A DNA stretch of 64,000 nt from Alnus glutinosa. Lineage: Eukaryota > Streptophyta > Magnoliopsida > Fagales > Betulaceae. The stretch covers positions 8,067,154-8,131,153 of the forward strand of contig NC_084886.1 in NCBI RefSeq assembly GCF_958979055.1. Direction: 5' to 3'. Shown piece by piece: positions 23,239-33,687 of the stretch; within the stretch, counting starts at the first letter, position 1; each line of letters begins with the position of its first letter. A program made the translations under genes and the position numbers. A model generated the notes under the pieces. That model worked only from the letters and a program-made list of their open reading frames with translations, was not told the DNA's origin and did not search any database.

Positions 23239-23498
23239 AAAAAAAAAAAAAAAAAAAGTAAAAACGAGACAAGGACCATCTTCTAGCGTGAATCAGGGTT
23301 TGGAGGGATTAATTTTGTTTTGCTGTCTAAAATAACAAAAATTTAACGTTGACTTGTCCACTAAAATGGCCAAAAATAATTATAATGTTGAAGTGTTAAA
23401 TATGATTTAGATAACCGATTGTGTAATTCATACACATCTTATATATATTGTTTTGAATATTTTTTAATTAATATCATTAAATATTAAGTCTAGTCTCA

Positions 23499-23830
23499 AT
23501 TAAAGTTAATAATACACATAAAAATATATATATACTAATTATATAATGCCAAAATGTTTCAAAATTCAAACAAATAACAGTCATGATCAAATCTCTTATT
23601 CCTGATCCGGACCATGTTAGTCTCTATCCTTTAGACAGGTGTCGCAAATCAATTATGGAGTCGTCCACATACAAGGCAACCACAGCTGGAGAACCCCATC
23701 CTTGGAAGACAAGTAATTATCTTCGTAACTTGCACAGAGTTTAGCAGGTCAACTTTGAACTCTTTGAAATCTCAAATTCCGCACGTCGGTTTTTTTTTTA
23801 AAAGTATATACGAGAGAAAACAAAAAAAGA
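23499..23830 (+). promoter_or_regulatory. Orphan copy of the DUF1262 gene C upstream region
   Basis: Collinear with about 26433-26930 upstream of gene C. Shared words in order: AATGCCAAAATGTTT, ATTCAAACAAATAA, CTATCCTTTAGACAGGTGTC, CAAATCAATT, CAAGGCAACCAC, CTTCGTAACTTGC, GGTCAACTTT (23747-23756) and CTCTTTG. Similarity ends near 23830, and no DUF1262 exon follows. Instead there are MITE and LINE sequences. It is best read as the remains of a further tandem copy whose coding part was lost, or a promoter-only duplication. Confidence 0.7.
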
Positions 23831-24143
23831 AAAAAAAAAAACTAAATTATGAAACTAAAAAAGTGGAGGGAGAATCTTTTCCTGGAAGAAAAGATGTGAA
23901 TAGAGATAAATGATGAGAATGCAGCCATAATAACATATAGCTGCGGTCTAATTTGTTACATTTAGTCGACTATTAATAATAATGGTTCACTGCTTCAAGC
24001 CAATAGACCCATCTATTGGGATTTTCTGAAAAATTTGGATGATTGATTTGGGATTTTATGTAAACCCTTACACTTTGTCAAATAATTGACAAGGACAAAG
24101 TTTGATAAAAGAAAGGCTTGATCGGGGTATTGCTTCAAGCTAA

Positions 24144-24827
24144 GAGCATCTCCAGCAGGAGAGCTATTTTAACCAAAAAGTTAAATTTGGCAATTTTTGT
24201 CTCTTTTTCTTCCTCTATAACAAAGTAGTTATTCCAACTTTTTTCAAAACTTCGTGAACAGTGAATATCCACTATTGACTATTCACAGTTCACATATCTA
24301 CTATTTTTTTTTTCTTTCTCTTCCCTCTTTCTCTCACTCCTATCTCTTGCCCACCGAAGAATCTCTCGCCCACCAGAGAAGACGAAGTCCGACGCTGACG
24401 CCGACGCCTCTCTCTCTGCGCTGACGCCGAGGTCCGATCGAGCCTCCCAAAGCTCCGGCGCTGAACGAGGCCGTCCTTGACGACCTAGATGTCGACGCCG
24501 TCTGCGTGCCCCTGCCCACCGGCCTCCACGTACATTGGGCCATTCTCGTCGCCTAGAAGAAGCAACACCTGTTGCTCGAGAAGCCACCATCAATCGTACC
24601 GGTTCTGGGTCTTGAGTGTGGGTGGGCAAGTGCTGGTGGATGCGGTAGAAAATGGAAGAGAGAGACAGAGAAAATAAAACAATAAAAAAAGATTGAAAAA
24701 TAATATTTAAATAAAATGAAGAGTAGGATAAAGAGTATTGTTATAGTGTTTTTAAAAAAGTGAGTAGTTAAAGTAGATATTGGTACTTTTTCAGTAGCTA
24801 TTTTAACCAGAACTACTAGAGATGCTC
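24144..24827. mobile_element. Non-autonomous PIF/Harbinger-like element 1
   Basis: Terminal inverted repeats GAGCATCTCCAGCAG (left) and GAGCATCTCTAGTAG (right, reverse complement) are flanked on both sides by TAA, the 3-bp target-site type of PIF/Harbinger elements. The subterminal phrase GCTATTTTAACC occurs near both ends. The middle (about 24360-24560) is strikingly GC-rich compared with its borders, with CTGACGCCGACGCC-type repeats, and may be acquired host sequence. No intact frame. Confidence 0.65.
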
Positions 24828-24939
24828 TAATAGATCCATCTATTCCTTTCATTTTCCATCACCCATTTACCGGCTCATACTTTTAATCACAACTCTTTGA
24901 TATTAGACACAACTCTTACCTCCCCCTTTTTCCCTCGCC

Positions 24940-26400
24940 CTTTCCGCTTTGAAGAATTTTGGTCAAAAGATCCCACTTGTGGTATAGTCATTAATGAAGC
25001 TTGCTCTATAAAAACCACTGGATTATATCCCCAGTTTTTTGTTTGATTAGTAAACTCAAGAATACTAAATAGGCTATAAAATTTTGGATAAACATCACTT
25101 TGGCAATGTTGGAAGGAAATTAGATTCAACTCTTCAGCTTCTTGACCAGATTTAACAAGCTCCATCTTCTTATACCAACTTAGCTTTTGAGCTTTATCTT
25201 AAATCTCTTTTGAATGAATATATTCTCCGAGAAGAATCTTTATAGAAGAGTAAGTCTAGAGAAATTTGGCTCACTTGTAAGGATCTCAACACTAGGTTTT
25301 TTTATACTAGTATCCTTATTCGTCGCAGAAGAAATGCTATTGATCTTCTAAAATCCTCCATTGATGAATGGATCACTGATAGGACTGGTATTGGAGGCTG
25401 TTTTATTTCCCATTTTAAGAACTTATTTGCCTCATCCAATTCTTCTTTGAGTGAAGAGCTTCTTAATCTCTTTGATTGCTCTATATCAACTGAAGATAAT
25501 TTATATTATATGCTATTCGTACTGAATCTGAGGTTTACAATGCTCTTGCTAGCCTAGGTACCTCTAGGGCTCCTGGACTTGATGGTTTTACTACTCTATT
25601 CTATATGAAATATTGGAACTATATTAAACTGATTGTTCTCAAAGTTGTCTGAAACTTTTTCAGGAACAATCACCTTCTCAAAGAGCAACACTATACTTTT
25701 ATTGTTATGATTCCCAATAAGCTCGAAGCTTCCTCGGTTCATCACTATCGTCATATCAGTCTCTGCAATATTATTTATAAGATTATCTTCAAGTTACTTG
25801 CAAATAGGCTAAAGCCTCTTCTCAACAAGTTTATTTCTCCATTCCAGACTGCTTTTATGCCTAATCAGAATATACATGATAACTTCATCTTGGCTCACGA
25901 AATGCTTAATTCTCTCAAATCTAAACGACGCCGAGATGGTCTAATAGCTGTCAATATTGATATGAAAAAAGGCTTTTGATAAAATAGAATAGAATTTTCT
26001 GTTGACTATTCTTCGTAAACTTGAACTTCACCTGATTCGGATCAACTGGATTCAATTATGTATCTCAACATCTTCCTTTTTGACTTTACTTGATGGTAGC
26101 CCCCATTGGCTTATTTTCACCATCAAGGGTATCAGAGAATGTGATCAATTATCTCATTTTCTTTTCATTATTGCTTCTGAAGTTATTTCTCGCTTGCTTT
26201 GTAGTAGTCTTTGTGGTTTCAAAATAATTTGATCTTGTGCACCATTAAACCATATTCTCTTTGATGATGATTTGGTTATTTTTACCCATGACACATATGG
26301 AGAAGCTACTATTATTAAAAATTGTCTTAAGAAATATGGCTCTTGGTATGAACAAACTGTCAACATCAACAAATCATTTATTCTTTTTGTTCACACTTTT
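24940..26400 (+). mobile_element. L1-type LINE ORF2 fragment (reverse transcriptase), degenerate
   Basis: Three-frame translation gives a broken but recognisable reverse transcriptase. In order: SREIWLTCKDLNTRFFYTS, RRRRNAIDLL, ISHFKNLFASS, SRAPGLDGFTTLFY (for the usual kAPGPDGf), YRHISLCNIIYKIIFKLLAN, RLKPLLNKFISPFQTAFMPN, VNIDMKKGF (for the LDMxKAFD block) and LFDDDLVIF in place of the FYADDL catalytic box. Many stops and frameshifts make it inactive. Several ends are missing, and the 3' part may be represented by the separate fragment at 21390-22295. Confidence 0.82.
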
Positions 26401-26432
26401 TGTTATGAATTCTCGTGAGATAGGTATAATCA

Positions 26433-26476
26433 AAAGTTAATAACACAAATAAAAAAAAATATGAAAGTTAATATCC

Positions 26477-26523
<47 letters not shown>

Positions 26524-26930
26524 TTTTCATCCTTAAAAGGGTCAAATAATGCCAAAATGTTTTAAATTCAAACAAATAATAGCCATGATCGATCGATCAA
26601 ACATCTTAAATAATGCTTAAATGTTTTAAATTCGGACAAATAATAGTCAGGATCGATCAAATATTTTAATTAGTATTCTTGATCCAGAACTTGTCAATCG
26701 CTATCCTTTAGACAGGTGTCACAAATCAATTCCCCAAGGCAACCACGGCTGAAGCACCCCGACCCCACTAGACGACAAGCCATTTGATTTCTTCGTAACT
26801 TGCCCGCGGTTTAGCATGCGGGTCAACTTTAAACTCTTTGCAGCCCTATTACTTGTCTAAGATGTCTACGCGGGAGTTCTATTTTTTATTATTTTTTTAA
26901 TCTCTTATAAATATATACATGAAAGTTGAA
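26433..26930 (+). promoter_or_regulatory. Upstream region of DUF1262 gene C
   Basis: This segment shares its sequence order with the orphan copy at 23499-23830. It includes an internal duplication (AAATGTTTTAAATTC...ACAAATAATAG twice, with GATCGATCAAA), GGTCAACTTT at 26821-26830, and a TATAAAT at 26906-26912, 110 bp before the ATG. A (TA)n tract interrupts it. Confidence 0.55.
26481..26520 (+). repeat. (TA)20 microsatellite
   Basis: Forty bases of uninterrupted TA, inside the gene C upstream duplication and absent from the orphan copy, which has only a short TATATATA there. Confidence 0.9.
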
Positions 26931-27015
26931 ATAATTAAACGTACAATGATACAAATCATACACATAATTAACAAAGCAGCAGGCTAGAAATTGTGAAGAT
27001 AGCTTGAGAGGAAAT

Positions 27016-29692
27016 ATGTATGTGACAAGACCTCTTTCTCTGTACAAAAAGTCTCCTTCCGCGCTCTCATTGCCACCCCCTGAAGGTCCAAATTCCGGTA
27101 TTTTGGTCATCCTAGATGAAGAAGCCGAGGCTACTTGTTGTTTCGGATTGTGCAAGAGTCATGAGCTCAGGGACCTGCCTTTCCCTCAGAACAAAAAGCT
27201 CACGCTTCGGTACTCAACAGGCGCTGGCGAGAACCAACATGTTTCTCATTTTTACGCTGCCTTCATTCCAGTTCTTAATCAGCCACTATCTTCCAATCGG
27301 TGCTATGCAATAAAGACGCGAGGGGGCCATAAAGGGTACGTATGCCTTTTATTGTTATCTGAATGTATCGTTTTATTATTTCTTTTCTTTTCTGCGATAT
27401 CCCACTAGTTCCTATTCATGGCTGCTTTATCATCTATGACATCAGGCACACAAGTTAATTTGAAGTTTGCATTTTGGGTCTTAAAAACAATGGATAACTT
27501 CACAAAACTGACAAAAGGTATCGAATTATACGTCATTTTGAGATAAGGGTACTGAACTAACAAACGTCTCTAATTGGAGTATACAAGTTTTTAAACGTCT
27601 CATTTAAAAATATTCTGTTAGAATTTGCTGTTAAATCCTAATAGAGTACCTAAAATACCCATATTTTTTTATGAAAAAAAAAATGCTAGGATCTAGGTAT
27701 TAGTCAAAATTTAACGAAATTTGTAAAAATACTCATACATGAATCTTTGAAAAAATTTATAATTTCACTTAAAAAAAAAACATAGGGGTATTTTTGAAAA
27801 TTTTGCAGGATTTAACAATAAATCTTAACGGAGTACTCTTAAGTGAGATGTTTGGAAACTTGTATACCCCAGTTTGAGACATTTATTAGTTCAGTACTCT
27901 TATCTCAAAATGACGTATATTTTGATACATTTTTGTGAAATTATCCTTAAAACTATTTTTTTTTTTTTTTTTTTTGTGATATGAGTTGCACCAACTGGAC
28001 ATAGAATTAAGGAAATTAAGGGCTTCGAAATTACACGAGAGATCACAGCTCGAGGGCCGAGATACAACTACTATAGAGCTAGCTGTTGGGCAAAGAAATA
28101 TTGGCTAGATATGAGCTCAATCATCGCTGATGATATCCAGATTTCACATGCTTACGCTTAATCTTGTGCTTCTTAGTTTGTTATTTTATTGTTATATCTA
28201 TCATCATCAGAAGTTGATTTTAGTCGTGCAGTTAATTTTAATACACAACTAATTAAATATTACTCTTTTTTCTTCTTTTTTTTTGACATGTCCACAACTA
28301 ATTAAATCTTACTTAGAATGGTTTATCTTACAAGTAAGATAAAATAGATTAATCATATCATATATAATATATTAACAAAACTTCAACATTAAAATTTGAT
28401 TAGCAATTTTATATCTCAAAAAGCTAGAAGAATAATTATTAAATTATTTTTTAATATTTGATTGGGGGGGGGTACGGTGGCGGGGGGTTTTGAGCTAGAT
28501 CTGCCCAGTGCCCACAGCTCACCCTCTGGAACTAGTCGATAAATATTAACTTTATTATATACAGTGGTGTAAGAATTCCAATTAAATAAATAGTTGTATG
28601 TTTTTTCTTTTCTTTTTTTTTTTTTTTTTTTTTTTGGTTTATCAATTTAAACTTTTAAGATAGAAGCATTTAACATTATATGGTATGGAAGAATAATGCT
28701 AACGTGGCTGTTTAACATTTTTCGGTATGGAAACAGAGATTTTGAATTTGACTCTTGATTAGGCACTAAACTTTCTATAAATACCAATGTATATGACTAA
28801 TATAAATAAATAAATTCTAATTTATGTTACGAAATGGTCTTGCAGGGAAGCGTATGCAAATTCCAAGGAGGAGGACAAGGGAAGCTGCTTCTGCTTCAGC
28901 TATGTTCGTGATGTGCCACCAAAACCTTTGGATCCCAAGAACGTAGACCAGCAATTTGAGATATTTCGAAAGCGTGGCGGTTTTGTCGCCAAACCCTTAT
29001 CTCCAGATGGGTTCCCTCCAAAGTTCCTCGGAAGAAAAGGGTGGACAGTGCAAACCTCGACTCCCCGCGATTTCCAGTTAGGTGACGACGCACTAGGCGT
29101 AGACGCTGCCCTCCGCGGTCGCCTTCCAGACTTCAACTTCCCGCTATCACACAAGAGTTCTCAACCGGTGGTTGTAGGAAAGTGGTATTCTCCTTTCATC
29201 TTCATTAGGGAAGGAACATTGAAAGATCAAATAAGGATATCAATGTATTACCAGATCACGCTCGAACAAAGATGGGAACGGGTGTTCGCATGCGAACATG
29301 ATAATGACAGCCATGACAATGCTGTGGCCGTGGATGCTGTCGTTCAAAGAGAAGTTGTCTCGGTTGCTGGAAGGGAAGCTGCGGATGTAAATGTGGTTGA
29401 TGGGGTGATGTGGTTTAGGAGCTTCAGCGAAGGGGGAGGAGAAATAAGTGCGGGGTTGAGCTTACTAGTCGTTGAGAGAATGAAGTGGGAGCAGGAAAGG
29501 GTTGGATGGGTTGGGGGGGAAGAGAAGCAGGTGACACTGAACAGAGTAGAGGAGTTTGGAGGGAAGGGGGGATGGAGGAAATTTGGTTTTTATGTTTTGG
29601 TTGAGAGGTTTGCAGTGAAACGAATGGATGGGAGCCTGGTATTAACCTATGATTTCAACCACATTAATCAGACTAGGAAAAATTGGGAGTGA
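27016..29692 (+). CDS. DUF1262 family protein, gene C, two exons, 388 aa
   Basis: Exon 1 is 27016-27335 and exon 2 is 28846-29692. The phase-2 GT-AG intron is at the same codon as in A and B (HKG then EAY) but is 1510 nt long. It starts MYVTRPLSLYKKSPSA and keeps the family motifs PPPEGPNSGILVILDE, CFGLCKSHELRDLPFPQNK, FIPVLNQPLSSNRCYAIK, SPDGFPPKFLGRKGW, PVVVGKWYSPFIF, LEQRWERVFACE, VVSVAGREA, VERMKWEQERVGWVGG and GWRKFGFYVLVERFAVKR. Exon 2 is nine codons shorter than in A and B, mostly by small gaps. Divergence is clearly greater than between A and B, so C is an older paralogue. No stop or frameshift was found. The function of the family is unknown. Confidence 0.9.
27479..27958. mobile_element. 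Fold-back element within the intron of DUF1262 gene C
   Basis: Inverted arms of about 190 bp. The left has ATACGTCATTTTGAGATAAG, GTACTGAACTAA, GTATACAAGTTT and TTGCTGTTAAATCCT. The right carries the same words in reverse complement in mirrored order (for example CTTATCTCAAAATGACGTAT near 27900). It accounts for about a third of the enlarged intron. The rest (28000-28840) is AT-rich with a T run at 28613-28635 and no recognised element. Confidence 0.7.
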
Positions 29693-29989
29693 AAGTTCTT
29701 CTTGTCTTCTAAAACCCTGTAAAATTCTAGCTGTTGGTGTGTTCTTGTATGTGCGGTACAAAAGTTGCCTACTTTTCATTCTGTATTTGGTTATTGTGTT
29801 ATTTGCCTAATAAGAGTTTGGTTTTTTTTTTTGGTTGGAAGGCTCAAATCAATTCAACTCAGCCTTGTTTTCACTTTTATTTTTTTCGTTACAGGTTTGT
29901 ATTTCAATTGTGACATGTTTGAAAGGAGATGAATGATTGGTGCACAATAATGTTGTGCAAATATCATTTCACTTGGAAGAAAGTGAGAG

Positions 29990-30134
29990 GGTTGATTTGG
30001 TAAAGTTTTTACAGGTTGTTTTGAAAAGAATTTTGAAATTTGAGAATTGATTGACGGGGGCGTATTTTAAATAAGTGTTGAACTTATGGTTTACTTGCAA
30101 AATGTTTTAGTAAAATTTTGAGAAGACTTTTTAA

Positions 30135-30166
<32 letters not shown>

Positions 30167-30569
30167 AAGAGTGTTCCCCAAATAAATTAAAAAATAAAAA
30201 ATAAAAACTATGGTAGTTTACACTTAACGGTGGTGGCCGCCTTATGATAGCCACCACGGTGTACACGTTAGACAATCCCAACGGCCATTGAGTGATCATT
30301 AGACTGATCGAATGGCCTAGACATTCATTGCAGCTGCTAAAAGTTCATGGCATCCACTAATAATTTATGGGTAATGCTCAGGTGAAGCAATATTACGTCT
30401 CCGGTCTCCCTAGCACTGCTCATAATTTATAGTGGGTAATGTACGTGGGGCTATCAAACATTCTTAGCAGCTACGGTAGGGCCATTGAAAGTTTATGGCG
30501 ATCACTGTAGGGCCGCCAAAAGTTTATAGTTGTTATTTTTTAAGAAGTGTTATAATTTGGGAAAAGTTT

Positions 30570-30606
<37 letters not shown>

Positions 30607-30730
30607 GTATGTTAACATTGTATGTGACCACTTAAAAGTTCGTTTGGAAATTTTTGAAAACCAAAAAGAGTTTTTGAAAATTTTTCCAAACATACTTTCA
30701 AGTTGTTTTGAGTGATCCCCCGTAGATGAT
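29990..30730. repeat. MITE-like repeat with GGTGGCCGCC-type centre
   Basis: It starts GGGTTGATTTGGTAAAGTTT. The right side carries TTTGAAAATTTTTCCAAACA and TTTTGAGTGATC, loosely complementary to the left side. Long A/T runs lie at 30138-30163 and 30569-30606. The centre has short GTGGTGGCCGCC / GATAGCCACCAC words like those in the element near 62880-62960. Boundaries are approximate. Confidence 0.4.
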
Positions 30731-31039
30731 AGAAAGTCATTAAAATATGCAATTTTTGTTTTTTCAAGTTTCAGAGTAAAAGTTGTAAAAAAAATTGATG
30801 GTGTCACAAATTTTTGTCAATAAGTAAATAATATTAATATAAAAATTAACAATAAGATAAATAATAAAATAGAAGCTTAGAGTTGAGAGTAACGAAATAT
30901 TCCACTATGCTATAGAATCACGCAAAAATATTGTTTGGAGGTTGATTTCGTTCTCCTGGAGTAATGCACTTAGTGCGATCAGGTCTTTTGACACATAACT
31001 TTCTAAGATTAGGATATAGCTATTACTTTTGAAAATATA

Positions 31040-31275
31040 GCATTTCCAACTTCAAATATAAAATAATTTTAAAAATCCTAACCAATCGGCTAAAACCACT
31101 GCTCCAAAAAATCTCTCTGCCACCCAATATGCCTTCCTCTAAGATAAATCAATCCATGACAAAACAATTTTAGCCCATGAAATATTTCACTAAATGAAAC
31201 ATAAGAAGGGCAATAGAATAGAGGGATGATGACCTTGAAATTGGACATGGATAAGGCTTTTGGCTATGAATTTGG
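31040..31275 (+). mobile_element. LINE reverse-transcriptase fragment
   Basis: The translation gives KILTNRLKPLLQKISLPP, then NQSMTKQF and LEIGHG/LKLDMDKAF depending on frame. These correspond to the ANRLKPxLxxIIS...LDMxKAFD blocks of plant L1 ORF2. It is short, frameshifted and ends where a hairpin element begins. Confidence 0.6.
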
Positions 31276-31455
31276 ATCCTTTTCATTTTAAATTGAGAGA
31301 TACTTTCCATTTCAAATTGAGATATTCTCTCTATTTAGTGTAAAAGTGAGGGTGTAGTTGTCTTTTCACATTCTATAAAAATGTAAAAAGACAACTATGT
31401 CCTTACTGTTACACTAAATTGATAGAATATGAAATAGAGAGGATCCTTATCCTTT
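31270..31455. mobile_element. Small hairpin MITE, about 185 bp
   Basis: A near-perfect stem-loop: TTTAGTGTAAAAGTGAGGGT and GTAGTTGTCTTTT on the left pair with AAAAGACAACTATGTCCTTA and CTGTTACACTAAA on the right. Outer parts (ATTGAGATATTCTCTCTATT, GGATCC) also have complementary partners. Confidence 0.65.
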
Positions 31456-31567
31456 GACTACATGGAATGGGTTGAAAGTTGATCACTAATCAACATTTGT
31501 TGTGGATGGAAGCTCCAAAAAGCCAAAAACTTGCGACATATTCATTATTTCCTCAATGCCACTTTTA

Positions 31568-32047
31568 GAGCGTCTCCAGCAGGAGAGCTATTTTAATTAA
31601 AATAGTCAAATTTGACTATTTTTCCTTTTTTCCTTTTTTATTTTTTATTTTTTTATTCCTCCAACAAAGTAGTTATTGCAACTTTTTTCTTAACTTCATG
31701 AATTGTCTATTCACTGTTCATCTATTTATTTTATTATTATTATTAGTATTTTTTTCTCCCTCTCTACCGCCTCACTACCCTGCACCTGTCCTCCATCTCC
31801 TTTAGCTTCCCACTCCCAATCTTCACCATGAACTCCCTCACAAAGCTCATCCACGTCTCCAACGTCGACAAACCCGAAAACCCCATCTCTGCTGTCGTTT
31901 CGAACACTGCCCTCAAACACGGATAACCCGCCCAAATCTTCTTGGAGAGCTCGAAGGACTTGCGCTCATGGGGCTTGGGGGTTTATGAACTTGCAGGGAG
32001 GTGAGGGTGGCTCAGCTGCAATGGGGGTTGGAGATGGAAATGGAAAC

Positions 32048-32141
<94 letters not shown>

Positions 32142-32355
32142 AAATCAATGGGGGTCGGGAGTTGGAGATGGAGACGGATACTAGAGAGAGAGAAAAAGAA
32201 AAAAAATCAATAAAAAAAGATTGAAAAATAATATTTTAAGAAAATGAAGAGTAGAATAAAAAATATTGTTTGAGCGTTTTTAAGAAAATAAGTAACTAAA
32301 GTAGATATTTGTAGTTTTTGAGTAACTACTTTAACTTTACCTACCGGAGATGCTC
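31568..32355. mobile_element. Non-autonomous PIF/Harbinger-like element 2
   Basis: The ends match element 1 at 24144: left GAGCGTCTCCAGCAGGAGAG with GCTATTTTAA, right end GGAGATGCTC followed by TAA, left flank TTA. The internal 31780-31990 piece is less AT-rich. On the + strand from 31828 it reads MNSLTKLIHVSNVDKPENP, then a stop, and after it [20 protein letters not shown]. This looks like captured protein-coding sequence that I cannot identify. Confidence 0.6.
32049..32137 (+). repeat. (GA)n microsatellite, about 44 units
   Basis: An almost pure GA run of about 88 bp inside the PIF-like element 2, followed by a few GAAA interruptions. The long open frames it produces (poly-ER and poly-SL) are artefacts of the repeat. 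Confidence 0.95.
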
Positions 32356-32675
32356 TAATGCATCATGGCTTTGAAAAGGAATTCTGGAGAACAATAAGGT
32401 AGTAGAAAAAATGCGCTTGTTGGGCCATCTCTAATGGGCAAAACATCAACATACGGTCTTCTCCATGGATCCCATCTCTCCCCTCTTTCAAACCCTTGCC
32501 CCCAATTCCAATCCTGTGAATACCCCTTATCTCCAAGTGGCTGACTTGATAAATCCCATAAACATATCAAGAAATTCACCCCTTAGACAATCCCCAGCAG
32601 CTTATGTAAATTTCAATCTATTTTCCATAACCAAACTCACTTTTTGCTAGTTTACATAACCACTTTTAAAACTAT

Positions 32676-33687
32676 CCTCCAACAGATTATCTAAATTTAT
32701 ATTTATTTTATTAAAATAATCATTTATTTATTTATTTTTATTATTTTTGTTAAATCCTCATGTCCACTCCTCTCTACAGACCCGAAATCATCTCACAAGC
32801 ATTTCATCAACCAAATGACCTGCACTTTCAAGATCAAAATCAACCCACGGTAACTCACCACAACATTATCAACCAACCAAAATCAACCAAAATTATCACA
32901 TAGACACACCACACAGACTACACACAACCGGCAACCATCATGGCATCACCACCGCACCACCATCGCACTAGACAACCAGCAACCATAACCGCCGAACCGG
33001 ACAACCGGCAACCATAACCACCGCACCAGACCGCCAAAAACCTCCAAAAGATCGGCAACCCAAACCCAGAAACTTCCAAAAGATCGGCAATCCAAACCCA
33101 TACACCCTAACTCAAAAACTTCCAGAAAATTGGCAACCCGTACCCATCCTCCCAAATCCCAATATGAAACGGCGTCGCTGGGTTTCACGGCGAGTCTACG
33201 GATCAATTGGATTAGGCCAACGAGGACCACAAGGAGGACGAAGTTCTTGGCGAAGATGAACACGGTGACCCACGGGTTCTGCTCAAGCTTGTGAAGGAGG
33301 GGCTTGCAAGCGCAGCGAAATGCTGCGTTGGTGGTGTTGGCCATGAGTTTCTTCGCTTGCTGGGCCTTTATCGTCACCGCCGGTGGGGTTGGGTTAGGGA
33401 AGCGAGGCTTCATTGACGCCGAGCGATTCGACGTTGGTGGTCCTCTTCTCGGTCGCCATCATACCCATCCTCCAAGCATGATCGATTGAGAGAGAGAACG
33501 CCAAAGAACAAGCAAGAAAATGTGCGCAAAGAAAGAACAAGAAGCTTCGAGAGAGTGAGAAAAAGTAAGAAAAAATAATAAAATATAAGATATATCTGTG
33601 AACAGTATCACGCCGCATGTGGTGTGATACTGTTCACAAATGGACGATGGAGCTATTATGGCGTTGGGTTGCATAATCTGATGGAGG
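32676..33687. mobile_element. TIR element carrying a captured gene fragment
   Basis: CCTCCAACAGATTAT at 32676-32690 and its complement CCTCCATCAGATTAT (reverse strand of 33673-33687) form inverted termini with 14 of 15 matches, about 1 kb apart. The interior has a minisatellite-like stretch at 32970-33140 (CAACCGGCAACCATAACC and ACTTCCAAAAGATCGGCAA words) and a fragment that looks like a real coding exon at 33165-33462. This is the architecture of Pack-type non-autonomous DNA transposons. The superfamily is not determined and no clear target-site duplication was seen. Confidence 0.5.
33165..33462 (-). pseudogene. Frameshifted N-terminal fragment of a membrane protein gene
   Basis: Reading the minus strand from the ATG at 33462 gives MMATEKRTTNVESLGVNEAS. 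Near 33413 the frame must shift by one base to continue as NPTPPAVTIKAQQAKKLMAN, a Cys/Lys-rich segment, and then VFIFAKNFVLLVVLVGLIQL, a clear membrane segment, and IRRLAVKPSDA. Codon use and composition look like true protein-coding sequence, with an untranslated-leader-like CT-rich tract before the ATG. Downstream similarity ends at about 33165 in unrelated repeats. I do not recognise the source gene. Confidence 0.5.

Noticed and set aside
24279..24677. Arg- and Ala-rich open frames on both strands of the GC-rich block
   Set aside because: They lie inside a TIR element, have no recognisable domain, and arise from GC-rich composition with few stops.
31985..32224. Long open frames of alternating Arg-Glu or Ser-Leu on both strands
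   Set aside because: They are produced by the (GA)n microsatellite and have no gene-like context.
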